DNA of 28,992 nt, taken from Haplomitrium mnioides (taxonomy: Eukaryota; Marchantiophyta; Haplomitriopsida; Calobryales). The position numbers were made by a program, and so were the translations under genes. Below the pieces are notes generated by a model, which was not told the DNA's origin, searched no databases, and saw nothing but the letters and a program-made list of their open reading frames with translations. The stretch spans positions 1 through 28,992 of the forward strand of contig JBNGIS010016507.1 of assembly GCA_049999725.1 (NCBI GenBank), given 5' to 3'. Positions 10,034-20,400 of this stretch are shown in pieces; positions within the stretch are counted from its first letter, which is position 1, and each line of letters opens with the position of its first letter.

Positions 10034-10744
10034 TCAAATTCTTGTCAAAATTTTAGTTCCATTAGAGCTTGCAAAGTTTTGAGTACATTGTTCGAATAGT
10101 TTAGGACACGACTTAGCTTCTATAGTAGCAAGTAATGAGTCATGCCTCTCGACCATACGCATTGCTTCTTGTAATTGAGTAGGTTCTCTCATAGTAACTT
10201 CTATTCTCGTGCGAGGCTTCAATCCTCGAACAAAGCGGTCTAGTGCTTCTTCCTCTCTTATATCCAAAATTTGCATGATTGTATCTTGAAAGTGTGTAAC
10301 ATAGCTTCTCACTACACCAAGTTGCTTCAATTCGGCCAATTGATCTCTTGTTAATTTTGAAGCATTTACAACCCTAAATTTTAAAACCACCACCTCTTTG
10401 AACTCACACCAACAAACAATAGGAGCAACAAATCCATGTTTTGTTTGTTCTACTTGATATCTCCACCAAGTCTTAGCGATTCCTTCTAATTGACTTGCCC
10501 GAAATAAAATTTTTCGACCATCTTCTCTAGTGTTTGTAGCTTCAAAATATTGCTGGCAATTGAATATGAAGTTCTTAAATGCACCACAAACCATCCTCCC
10601 ATCATATGCTTTTGGCAATAAGAGTCACTCATAACTCTCTTCTTCTTGAAAAGTTGCTCTTTCTTTTATTCCTCCTTCCAAAAGGTGTGAAAGGTGTTCA
10701 AGTCGTCGTTCCATTGCTTGAACCACCACCTCTTGATTCTCCAT
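10034..10744 (-). pseudogene. M2 gag (capsid), one in-frame stop
   Basis: A 237-codon frame starts at ATG 10742-10744, just downstream of the primer-binding site, and is interrupted only by TGA at 10625-10627. The N-terminal part is rich in E, Q and R and probably coiled. The capsid region follows, with the Retrotrans_gag pattern (AKTWWRYQVEQ, FVRGLKPRTRIEV). No CCHC zinc knuckle is visible before the stop at 10034, although chromovirus gags usually have one; the frame probably breaks before it. This is the best-kept gag of its family in the window. Confidence 0.85.
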
Positions 10745-10771
10745 GTAACTCATCACCAAAAAAAAACCATA

Positions 10772-10783
10772 GCTTTGATGCCA
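10772..10783 (-). other. Degenerate primer-binding site of M2
   Basis: On the minus strand it reads TGGCATCAAAGC, two changes from the tRNA-iMet site seen exactly in M1. It lies one base inside LTR-D. Confidence 0.85.
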
Positions 10784-10784
10784 A

Positions 10785-11172
10785 TGTATAAGAACTCAAG
10801 GACCAAATCCAAAAGAGTAAGAACTCATAGTAAACTCTCATAAAGTTCTTCAACCAAAAGCAACTCAAGGCCTAAGCTAATACCAAGAGTGCAAGCAAAA
10901 GTCAAGCAACCAAAGAACCTAAGTGATTTGAGAGGAACTCTAGAATGAGGAGTGGGGCTATGAAACCCTTCTATTTATACAAGAGAAGAGGGTGTCATCC
11001 CTCTTTCTTCACTTACAAGTCACTTTTAATTTCAACCCTAAAAGTGACTCTCTACTAAAGTGACTTCAAAGGCAAGTAGTCTTATCTCAACCCTAAAAGT
11101 GACTTCCTACTACTTCCTTCACTCCTCTCTATTCTTTTATAAATAACACTACCTTTTGCTTGTACTATTACA
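10785..11172 (-). repeat. LTR-D, 5' LTR of M2
   Basis: It runs from TGTATAAGAACTC to CTTGTACTATTACA and aligns over its whole length with LTR-C and LTR-B. It has intact TG...CA ends. It borders the degenerate primer-binding site on the left and unrelated AT-rich sequence on the right, so it is the outer edge of the M1/M2 cluster. Confidence 0.92.
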
Positions 11173-12586
11173 TGGAAAAAGTCTATGGTTTGACAATAAC
11201 CAAACCTATTAATGAAGCTATACCCAAACCTCATTATTACATACCAACCTTAGCTTCCTTTCAAAGCAACGAGATCATCTTGAATTGTAGGTCTAAGAAC
11301 TACGAACCACAACTAAGCAACAAAACCTCACTAAATTTCTGAACCTAACTTTTGAAGGTTTCTCAAAGAAGAACAAAAAAGAGTGACAAATTTCAATTAT
11401 ACATATGATATAAAGCCTTATTCTTTGATTTGAAATGCTGATCTTCATCACATAAGCCAGGTGATCTATCTTAAAAAAAAATTACTCAATTTGTCCAAAA
11501 TAAAAAACAACCATCAATTTTTACTTTATTTCAAAATTCAAAATTTCTTCAAAAAAATCTAACCTTCAAAACATTTTTTTAAGACTACTTGATTTAAGAC
11601 TCATAAACAATTCCTCTACTACTCTCACATTAAAGATTTAATCATCAATTCATTTTTCAAGATACAATACATTATGACTCTAGAATAGAGCAAAGAACAC
11701 ACCTCCAACATTTCCAGATTTGCATCTACATTTCTATGAGATCTAATTTTTTTCAGTCAATTTTACAAGACCATTATGAATCATATGATGATTTGATTCA
11801 ACTCAAATTGTTAGATTTGAGATCAATTTGTGGACTCAACACTTCATATTGCATCAATTTGCTATTGGATCAGCTGCAATACTCAAAAAAATTCAAGCAC
11901 ATATCAATTGATGTTATTGATGCATTAAGTCAAATCAATGATACATCAACATTAAAATTATATTACAATCAACAATTCCCTAATGCTGAGATGATCTTAT
12001 TTCTATAGCAGACTAAAAGTGTTCAATATTTTCAATATCAAATTCAAGGGTAGATTGCAGATTTTCTATATTACATTTTTTATTCAAATACTTCAAAGTT
12101 GCAGTTGTTGATTGAAGATTGTTGAATCAACATCTACTTGCAGCAACAAAGAAAATCCATATTTTGCCAATAGCAACTATATGATAAAAGTCAGTATTCA
12201 TAACATATATATGAGATATATTAAAAATTGAATAAAATTTCATCCCAAAAACATGATTATGTCATCAAAGTACAAAAGCATGAGATTTACTAGATATTCA
12301 AAGCGTATGGCTTACTTGCTTTTAGCTAGAAAACATCAAGAACTGTTATTGAGGAACTCTAAAACAAGACCACTAGGCACATTGCCCATATCAAAACCTT
12401 ATGAAACTCATTACTTTGCACTTGCCAATTACAAAGTCACTTCCAATCAAAGAGCCACATTTGCAAGTGGAAGACAAACTTTGATAAGAGGAAGATTTCC
12501 CACTGCAAGCAAATGACATGCATTCAAGAAGAAAGGTAGAGGTTAAAATATTCATGGCATGCTTTATCAAGTGGAAACAAAGGTGG
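11173..12586. other. AT-rich stretch, no recognised gene
   Basis: The sequence is AT-rich with many homopolymer A and T runs. Two open frames on the plus strand, 11736-12008 (90 codons) and 12253-12516 (87 codons, basic), match no family I recognise and are in different frames. They could be remnants of an old element or chance frames. I see no LTR, primer-binding site or RNA gene. Confidence 0.5.
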
Positions 12587-12716
12587 CTGTCGTGCGTATA
12601 CACATCGCTTACACAAGTATATCATCCACACATATTCCATGACATCTACAGATATATAACAGAGAATGAGACACAATTGAGTCTTATGCACATACAATGC
12701 ATGAGACCCCACAATT
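12587..12716. repeat. 130-bp direct repeat, copy 1
   Basis: It aligns without gaps with 12982-13111, with about 14-15 mismatches by eye, mostly transitions. On the minus strand the core opens with TGTG and ends with GACA, as short LTRs do. An imperfect hairpin (12681-12707) lies inside. A purine-rich stretch (CAAAGAAAAGAAT on the minus strand) directly precedes it. Confidence 0.85.
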
Positions 12717-12981
12717 CTTTTCTTTGAGTGATACTTTCTCGAAGAAATTCCCAATTCGTGTTGATCTTCCGATATCAGAACGAACGCACCTTTGTTCATA
12801 AGAAATCCACGCTTCTCCAAGAACTGCAATACCACATCTCTTCTCTTGGTTCATACAATCAATAAAATGACATCGAAAGATAACCTTTCAATGAGAGTAC
12901 ATGGCCTAATATACTTGACACAAAAAGACAAAAAAACTCAAAATGTCTAAAAATAGAACGCTACATGGAATGTTGTGACAA

Positions 12982-13111
12982 CTGTCATGCACATACACAT
13001 CGCTTACACAACTACATTGTCCACACACATTCCATGACATCTACAAACATATAACAGAGAATGACACACAATTGAGTCTCATGCATATACAATGCATGAG
13101 ACCTCACAATT
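12982..13111. repeat. 130-bp direct repeat, copy 2
   Basis: This is the partner of 12587-12716 at an offset of exactly 395 bp. On the minus strand it is preceded by AGGGAGGCAAT, polypurine-like, and lies about 170 bp after the integrase-PHD gene end. It may therefore be the start of that element's 3' LTR, or a terminal repeat of a small non-autonomous element. Confidence 0.85.
13076..13102. repeat. Perfect 11-bp hairpin in repeat copy 2
   Basis: GTCTCATGCAT (13076-13086) and its exact reverse complement (13092-13102) are separated by five bases. In copy 1 the same place has two mismatches. It lies near the TGTG end of the repeat. Confidence 0.8.
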
Positions 13112-13117
13112 GCCTCC

Positions 13118-13151
13118 CTAGCTAGTGGTCAGGTCCCCTAACACTAGCTAG
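13118..13151. repeat. 10-bp inverted repeat
   Basis: CTAGCTAGTG (13118-13127) is followed after 14 bases by CACTAGCTAG (13142-13151). It lies between the direct repeat and the PHD coding end. No function is evident. Confidence 0.7.
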
Positions 13152-13279
13152 CCATCTATCTCCTAGAAAATTGATATACACCTACGGATGCAAAGACTAG
13201 GAAGTTGAGTGCAATGGAGCCCCATCATTCCCCTCCTATAATCTATACCAACTATAGAACTCAATGGAAACTAGTTGTT

Positions 13280-14590
13280 CTATGAACAGTGAGGGCAAAA
13301 CCATGATCCGCCAAGAATAGTAACTAATGGAGGCGTCAAACATGACATATACCATCCTCTAGAACGTCTATCACAAATCAACATAGTAGCTACTCCCTTA
13401 GAAGAACCACACAACATACACTTCAAACCTGCAGGAACTCGTGCCACATTGGGATCCATGTGCCATCGATGTTCGGAAGATGACAAGGTGCACAATTGCG
13501 CACATGATCCTTCCAAACCATGCCATCACGTCTCTCTAGTTGCAAAACTCCCGAAGGCAGTACCTCACGTACTCATAGAATCTGGCGCTCAGCAGTGACA
13601 TCAAGTGTTGTGGGTGCTATCTGCTACAAATAAACATAATCACCCGGATGAAACCTCTAAATTCTAGTGCGATATCCACCTCCATATATGGTAGCATATC
13701 GCAAAGTATCACAATGTTGAGCAATAGGAAGGTTGTCGAATGTCATGAGCATAACTCTCTCAACCACCCGGCCTCTATCTGAACACATCTGCACCCAAAC
13801 ATCTGGATCATCCAGATCTACAACCATGGTAACATCATGTCGAATGGAGGAGGGTAAATCTGGTTCCCTCCCATATAACAAAAAATAAGGTGCAAAAGAT
13901 GCCAAGAATGTCTACTTACTGAATCTGTAACTTATCGTAAGCCACTGTAATTGGAGATCCCAATCCTCATGGTGACCAGTTTGCAAGCCATACTTGCGCA
14001 ATGCTCTCTTCACCATCTGAACCACTTGCTCAGCCAACCCATTTGCCTCAGAATGATTCCTAGACGTAGTATGATGATCAATGAGAGCTTGCTCACATAA
14101 AACTTCAAACTCACCTCGAAATTATGTACCCTGATTTGTCAACACTTCTGCGGGTGCCCCAAAAACTGAGAACTCAGTCCAAGAAAGCGATAGCCACTCC
14201 TCCACTGGTCTTGTCTAGCAAGGCTACCAACTCAATCCACTTGGAGAAATGCTCGACCATCACCAACATATATTGATTGTGCTACTGGGTCAAAGGCAAG
14301 GGAAGTACAAAATCCAAACTCCAACGATATCCCAAACCCATGATTGGTAGTGGCTGCAACTAAGGAGTGGGAGCATCAAACGATGCTCGAACTTGATCAC
14401 ACATCTTATACTTGGGCTACCTACTGTTGCACATCAGTGTTCATGCCCCTCCACCAATACTGTGCTTGCAATAAACTATAGGTGTGCTTCACTCTTAAAT
14501 ATCCCAACTCCTCATGAGCATGGCGCACCAGTGCAAGACTATATGAGTCGCTAGATGTTATCCTCACACATAGCTAGTTTATTCTCTTCA
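13280..14590 (-). pseudogene. Ty3/gypsy integrase fused to a C-terminal PHD finger
   Basis: Reading down the minus strand, the zinc-binding region starts near 14560 (VRHAHEELGYL, then YWWRGMN). The core follows: SLDFV with catalytic Asp at 14312-14314, HFSKWIEL, a second site where Asn (14134-14136) replaces Asp, and the catalytic Glu in GLAEQVV at 14029-14031, 34 residues later. The C-terminal part carries PYFLLYGREPDLP and DTLRYATIYGGGY (13905-13657). After decayed linker sequence a PHD finger lies at 13286-13420 with the spacing C-x2-C-x11-C-x2-R-x4-Y-x2-C-x14-C-x2-C. Arg and Tyr stand where the fourth Cys and the His of C4HC3 are expected. PHD fingers read histone H3 tails, so it may have guided integration as chromodomains do in chromoviruses. 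Several stops and frameshifts make it dead. Confidence 0.88.
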
Positions 14591-15990
14591 ATATTGTTGA
14601 TTTGTCTCCTCTTTCTTGCAATGCAAGAGAAACAGGGTGGCGTCTTCAATCTCTCAACACACATCTGATTGTGAGCTCTTTCCTGCATCGATTTCCTCAT
14701 CAGCTAGATTGAAGCGGCATTTCAACTTCTATGTTGACTCCTTCCCAACTACGCAAAGACTATGGGTATGTGTGGCCTTTCTAAAGCTTCCTGCTACGTA
14801 AGATGTCCAGAACCAACTCCCTACCGTTTCGAACAACCAAAGGATTGACCATATATGCTTGTAAGAAGGGCATGTCCACATTTACCATCAACGACCACTG
14901 TACTCAATTCTTCCCTGACAGCTCTTTACTCCCATGTTGTGCTTTGACATAGTCCAGTTCGTAGGACAGAGATCTATCTTCAATATAGAGAAGTGAAAAC
15001 CGGAGCGGACTCTTCATGAAGGAGTCCTTCTTCAACTCCAATCTATCAACATTAATAGAGCACGTTTACAAGTAAGGATAGAAGCGTCCTCGTCTTGCAG
15101 CCCTGGGCATCTTTTATTTCATGGGACATCAAAATCTTCCTCGACTTCAGATGGAGACTACTCAAGAAAACACTGCACTGATAACCAGATCACCCCGATC
15201 TCTTTATTTTTGTTTTCTTGTTGCTTTGATTATCAGCAACATAGACCCGATGTCGTAATCTTCTTCTTCTTCTTCTTGGATCCTCTGCTTCCTCTTAGCT
15301 TGTAGTAATCCTCTGGATTTCTAAAGAACTGACGCCTTCCTCCTGAATTGCAGCCATAGACCCACTTACTGAAATCTTTCAAAATCAAAGTTCCTACAAT
15401 GTTGCCACCAGTTGATCGTCACTACCCATCTTTGCCTACTTCGCTTCTGATGCACTTCTACTACACAAGATATTGCAGGTAGACTCCACTATGAAATTCC
15501 AACTTTTCACTTCTTGACATTGCTACCATGCATCGAATGGTCATTGTCATGAGAGATATTAGCAACCAATCCAACTATAAAATTAGTTCATCTCGTTTTT
15601 TTTCCACAGTTGCATGCCATTGTTGATATGCAAATCTTCCTCCCTTCTATTTCCTTCCTAGTATGCGGCTCTCTTTCTTCCTAGATTTGTGCTATATGTT
15701 GGCTAAAAAAAACTCCTCCATGGGGGATATTACTGCCCGAAACTCTACTTTTTGCCCCTCATAATTGTCACTGCCATCTAATTTTTTTCCTGGTTTCCTC
15801 GTTGCAGGTTGGTTCCCATTGATCTGTCTTTCCCTCAAGGTTGACATGCAACTGTTCACCCCTTCTCTTAATTCCTGTCAGCTGGGTTTGAAAGTACTTG
15901 TGTCATATTTTCAAAAATTAAGTAAAATTTAATAAAACTAACCTAATTGTTGAGGGCCAAGCCAAGCCCACTAATTTCCTAACTATCTAA
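14591..15990. other. No recognised gene
   Basis: No frame of convincing length or similarity is seen. On the minus strand 14600-14830 has short open pieces that could belong to decayed sequence before the integrase, but I cannot assign them. A TTC microsatellite lies at 15260-15277. Confidence 0.5.
15260..15277. repeat. (CTT)6 microsatellite
   Basis: Six uninterrupted CTT units. Confidence 0.9.
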
Positions 15991-17320
15991 CTTGGAGGAC
16001 AACTTGCCCTTTTGGGGGGGGTTTAGCCCTGAACTAGGTCCGTCCATGGGTAGAGAAGGGAATGCGGTGGCCTTACACCCCTCTAGGGGGCTGCCTCTCG
16101 GAAGAACAAAGGAGTGGGAGATTTATATATGGCATCGACTGTCCGAGGAAGAACTTATGGGATATGGGGAGGGCACCTTCTGCTTGGATCCAGACCACGA
16201 ATCAAGGATTTCGCAGGCTGAGAGAATCGCGCGCATGGACTGGATCGATCAGCACAGCTCAATCCGACGGGATCAATCAGCCACATTCGAACAGCCAAAG
16301 GGATTGCAACGGGAGCGAGCGTGTAGGAGAGATCAAAGAATTCGCCAGAGGAGAGAAATTGTGAGCAAGAGGGAAAATTGAAGCACAGAGGTCAAAGAAG
16401 AGCATAAGCGAGTGTCTGGAGGGGAACATTGGATCGCCTAAGGGAGGATGGCATTCCCACAGAAGTTGTGATTGAGGAGGAAATTGGATTGTGAGGAGAG
16501 AGAACAGGAATTGAAAGAGGCATGGCAGTTGGGGTCGGAAGGCGCAGGGGGGGAGATGAGTTGATCGTCAAAGGAAGGGTCGAGCCAGGATGGAATTGTA
16601 GGGAGGTTTTTTGCCAGGGAATCAAATCGCGCAAATTGTGGTAGCACAGTGAACCATGAATGGGAGTAGGTGTCGCAGGAATACCAGATCAGCAGAAGAT
16701 CGACCCGGAAGCAGAAGTTGCGCAGGGGGACAATTTGATTTTGGACGAGGAATTCGCATAGCCAGAGAGATCAATGCATGACGACCACTGCTGCAGAGGG
16801 ACCGCACAGGAAGAGGATTTGGACAGGATTCGAAAGGGGAAGTTCGCTGCAGGAGAATTTCACGCATGCAGGTGGAGGAGATCTAAGCGAAGGCAGAAGA
16901 GGAGTTGGATCGAGAGTGGAAGGGAAATGGAAGTGGATCGAGAAGGGATTCACCAAGCAGGAATTGCGCAGGTAAAAGGAAATCACATGAAGGATGAAGA
17001 GTAGATCGCGCAAGTGGGAGGAGGCATGGACCGAATCGTGCAGGAAGGATTGACCCCCAAAAATTGATCGTGAGGAAGCTGGCCTGAGGCAAGGAAGAAC
17101 TCGCAATGCAGGAAGAGAAAGTTTGATCGATCAGGTGCGACAGACCGAACAGGGAGAAAGGCTGGAGGATCTCGCCAAAATCGACAAGGAGGAGGATTGA
17201 TTTGCAAGAAAATCGTGCAGAAGAGGGAGGTGGGATTTGAAGAGATCGTAAGAGAAGAGTCGGGGTCGAGAATTCCGTGGTGTCCGATCCAAAGAACGGA
17301 TCGGAAACTAGCCTTCCTAA
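15991..17320. other. Purine-rich, strand-asymmetric block without recognised gene
   Basis: After a G8 run at 16014-16021 the plus strand becomes dominated by G and A, most clearly at 16400-17280. Irregularly repeated words such as 'tcgcgcaa', 'tgcgcagg' and 'gtgcagga' occur every few tens of bases. Open frames of 65-130 codons on both strands look like by-products of this composition. It may be untranslated internal or LTR sequence of a non-autonomous retroelement. Confidence 0.5.
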
Positions 17321-18038
17321 GTGGGGAGCCCACTTAAGATGGTTCCGATCTGCCTTCCGATGTGGGGTGGACTGGTTAAGAGGGTTTCCGAAGAGGGCTA
17401 ATTAATCGGGCAAAAGGGTGATATGTCGACGATTCGGACAAAGAGGAGGAGATTGTGAAAGTTCGCATCAGACGTCATCCGAAAGTTTGAAATGGATCTG
17501 CGGTGTTCTTACAATGAACTTTTTCACAAGTCAGGTAAAATAAACTCCCTCAATGTTCCTACATCAAACTTTTTGATGCCTTAGTGAAGGGAAGGAGCCG
17601 CTCAGGGTTCTTATATCAAGGACAGTTGCCGAAATGAAGATAAGACGTGGCTACACTTGAAGAGCAAGGCGCCAAAATAGTGACCTATCGACGGTCGGGA
17701 TAGAAAAAGGAGAAGGTGCCGAAACAGGAATATGTCGAAGAACCGGTTAAGAGGAAAATGAGGATGCCAAAATGGAGATACATCAATGATTCGCCAGAGG
17801 AAGCACAAAGAGGCCGAAAACACGACTTATCAACGGTCCAGCCAAAAGGAGAACCTAGTGTCGAAACGGAGATAAAGCGAAGGCCTGGCCGGGAAGGGGA
17901 CGGAGAGCCGAAAGAGCGATAAATCGCAGGCGGAGTCCACTTAAGGGGGTTCCGATCTGCTATCTGATGTGGAGATCTCCAGTTGATTTGGTTCCGATCA
18001 GCCTCCCTACGTGGGGAGTCCACTTAAAAGGGTTCCGT
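17321..18038 (+). repeat. Dispersed 'GTGGGGAGtCCACTTAA...GGTTCCGATC' module
   Basis: Copies are seen at 17321-17355, 17932-17960 and 18011-18038, each with GGAG(T/C)CCACTTAA followed closely by GGTTCCG. They surround and separate the 47-48 bp minisatellite units. Repeated modules of this kind are common in U3 or untranslated parts of LTR elements. Confidence 0.65.
17668..17950 (+). repeat. 47-48 bp minisatellite, six units
   Basis: Units begin at about 17668, 17716, 17764, 17811, 17858 and 17905, spacings 48, 48, 47, 47 and 47. Each has a core like GTGCCGAAA, then an A/G-rich part, a TATC(G/A)A block and a CCGG-type end. Units are diverged but the period is regular. No coding role is apparent. 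Confidence 0.78.
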
Positions 18039-18066
18039 CGGGATGCAACGGGGGATCAAAGAAAGG

Positions 18067-18200
18067 GAGCCGTAAGGGCGATCTATCACGGGTCTGACCA
18101 AAGGACAACGGGGTGCCGAAGGTGCAACTTATCAACGGTCCGGTTAGCGGAGGAAGGATGGTGCTGAAACAACGACGAATCGAAGACCCGCGAGTCCGAG
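18067..18200 (+). repeat. Further units of the same minisatellite
   Basis: Three more units begin at about 18067, 18113 and 18161 (spacings 46 and 48). A lone related unit begins at 18547. The array is interrupted by the GGTTCCG module at 17951-18066. Confidence 0.7.
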
Positions 18201-18225
18201 GAATCCAACGGGGTCCCCCAAACGC

Positions 18226-18407
18226 GCCACGTGTCCCCCAACTGAAGTCCACAGAATTTTACAGGGTGCCTTGAAGTGCCACGTGTCCGAGAGGCGCCGT
18301 CCGACGCCGTTTTCTGCAGGGAAGTTGGACCGCCACCTTTGACCAACAATCCGAAGTTGACCTGCAGTTCGAAGAATCCAACGGACTCCTCTGATGCGCC
18401 ACGTGTC
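18226..18407 (+). promoter_or_regulatory. Three G-box (CACGTG) modules
   Basis: GCCACGTGTC occurs exactly at 18226-18235, 18278-18287 and 18398-18407. The first and third are preceded by a shared 'gaatccaacgg' block. CACGTG is the plant G-box, bound by bZIP and bHLH factors. With the neighbouring minisatellite this looks like an LTR U3 enhancer region, but no LTR borders were found. Confidence 0.5.
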
Positions 18408-18466
18408 AACTATTTGATGTTCGTCGTGTTCGATCCGAGCAACGTAGCAGAAAAAGGGGATCCGTT

Positions 18467-18513
18467 CAGCTTACGAAGTGGGGATCCGTCGAGCTTACGA
18501 AGTGGAGATCCTA
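18467..18513 (+). repeat. Short tandem repeat, about 24 bp, two units
   Basis: The block 'agcttacgaagtggggatcc' recurs immediately as a near copy, with one base difference in the GTGG(G/A)GATCC part. Confidence 0.75.
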
Positions 18514-18612
18514 CTTAACACTGATCCAGCCAGAGGAGATCCAGGGGTATCGAAACATCGATAAATCGAAGATCCGGCGGCCGAAGAGTCTCACAGGGTG
18601 GCCTGTCCGAGG

Positions 18613-18712
18613 NNNNNNNNNNNNNNNNNNNNNNNNNNNNNNNNNNNNNNNNNNNNNNNNNNNNNNNNNNNNNNNNNNNNNNNNNNNNNNNNNNNNNNNN
18701 NNNNNNNNNNNN
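18613..18712. other. Assembly gap, 100 N
   Basis: Exactly 100 N characters, the usual placeholder for a gap of unknown size. Open frames drawn across it are artefacts, and sequences on its two sides may not be adjacent in the genome. Confidence 1.
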
Positions 18713-20400
18713 TAACACGAGGAAAACGCAAAAGAAAAAGGTATGTCTATTCAAAAGCCCATTGCCAGAGCTACAAGTGTCAGATTTGCGGGAAATCAGT
18801 CTTGTTGGAAAGTAAACGACGAGGCGCAGCTGTTGGCGTAATTTTCAGCCTCTCAATCTGGTAAAAAATCCACCTACAAGCCATGTAAAAATGCGGGATA
18901 CACCTCTCAGCCGTGGGATAAGTGAAACAGGGACTTCCAAAGAAGGGCGGGGATGAATCGTGGAGGCTAGGGGGGAAACAAGCGCGGGGATAGACTACCT
19001 CGCTTTGAAGCTACGAGGACTATTTTTGGGGTGCAAGGAAAGCAGCGAGATACGGAGGAGAGAGTTTTGGTGAGACCTTTGGTGCATTGGGTGGACTCGT
19101 GAAGGAAGGCCATCACAGGGTGGAGGTGGACTGAGGAGGTGCTGGGAATCGCTGAGCGGGAGGCTCTAGAGGCTTAGACTACTCAAGTGTACTCACATTT
19201 GAAGGCAGACCAACATTTGGAGGTGGACCAACACTTAGAGGAGAGGAGAGTTCTTTCTGTTTGTATTTCGTGAGGGGCAGCCAAGGGGGGGTCTTGGTGT
19301 CACCTTAGCTTTAGTTTGTGCAGGAGAATCAGTCCCAGAAGCATTGGGAGCGTGCTGCTGGTGGTATAATCTTGTGGAGAAGGGAGAGGAGTGGCCACGT
19401 TAGTGCCTGCGCACTGCGTGGAAGATCCAGCCAATTCTCGGGTGGAGTGGGTGATCCAGCAGCTGGGAGGGCTGTCTTCTAGAGGTGGAAGTTAAATAAG
19501 ACCTCTTCTAAGCCTGAGGAAGTAAATTCAAGGCTTCTCGCGAGGGAAGTTAAAAAACTATCTAGACAGGGTGTGTGAGTAGGGAGAGAGTGGCAGTGAG
19601 ATTGATGCTTCTGGTGTTGTTGAGATTGCAGAGGTAGGATTCATAATTGGAGCTTAGATTCTAAACCATTGTCTGAAACTTCAAACGGACAGATGATTGG
19701 GTTGAGAAAGCTGAGGCAGGTTATAGGGGAGGATTCGGGCTGGCAAAGGAGGAACCAAGGGCTACATTATCTACAATGTTGGTCAGGCTGAAGTGTTGGC
19801 AATAATTGTTGTACAAGAGTGGAGGAAGTGATGTTAGGAGCGTTAGGAAGAGGGAATGATAGTTCTGCATGTGCTTAGGAAGGCTAATAAGTAGGGTTCC
19901 ACATTTCAATTGTAATTTCCATTCTGTTGGGAGAATAAAGCGGATAGCTCTGCTTGGTTGGGTGCTGGAGTAGCTGGCCCTGGGGATAGTTCAGTACTTG
20001 GTGGAGTGTTGAGTCTTGGTGGTGTTAGGACGCAGCCTGTAGAAGAAGGCTGCAAGTCTATTATTGTGTAATAAGTGCATATACCCCTGTGTAAAGGAGG
20101 TGAAATTGAATATCTGCAGCTGGATTTGCCTCAAGCACAGTGTTGGGTGTACCCCAGGATCAATTGAATTGTGGTTGCTCTGTGTGTGGTGGAGAGGAAG
20201 TCAGGTCGGTCTTGTGCTTAGTGGGTTTGAGAGTAGTGTGGAAATGCAAGGTGAGAGGTTCAGGATTGTTAAGATCTGAATTCGCTAACGAGGGTGCTGG
20301 GGCCATCTCATTAAAGAGCCCGGTTACTCTTTGTCACCCCTTTCCTTTGAAATAGCATCAGTTGGGTGTTAATAGAGGAGGCAAGGGCGTGACAATTCCC
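18713..20400. other. G/T-rich stretch, no recognised gene
   Basis: The plus strand is rich in G and T with many TGG and GAGG words and short repeats (for example two 'gaccaacattTggaggtgg'-like units near 19207-19240). An AATAAA lies near 19934. No frame resembles a known protein. It may be untranslated retroelement sequence. Confidence 0.45.

Larger units (their letters stand above)
7748..11172 (-). mobile_element. Ty3/gypsy chromovirus M2, 3'-truncated
   Basis: A second copy of the M1 family in the same orientation: LTR-D (10785-11172), primer-binding site, gag, protease, RT, RNase H and the first part of the integrase. At 7748 it changes directly into LTR-C. The break corresponds to about 4352 in M1, so the integrase core, chromodomain and its own 3' LTR are missing. 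Gag is better preserved here than in M1, while RT is more damaged. Confidence 0.88.

Noticed and set aside
12524-12835. 103-codon minus-strand frame over the first direct repeat
   Set aside because: Half of it is the non-coding-looking repeat and no similarity was seen. Copy 2 of the repeat does not keep the frame.
16622-17333. Several minus-strand open frames of 69-116 codons
   Set aside because: Overlapping in different frames, Pro/Ser/Leu-rich, and explained by the purine bias of the opposite strand.
18515-18864. Open frames running through the N block
   Set aside because: They exist only because N codons are not stops. The sequence there is unknown.
18720-18864. Basic frame with a CQICG segment resembling a zinc finger start
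   Set aside because: Only one CxxC pair, next to an assembly gap, with no further ligands.
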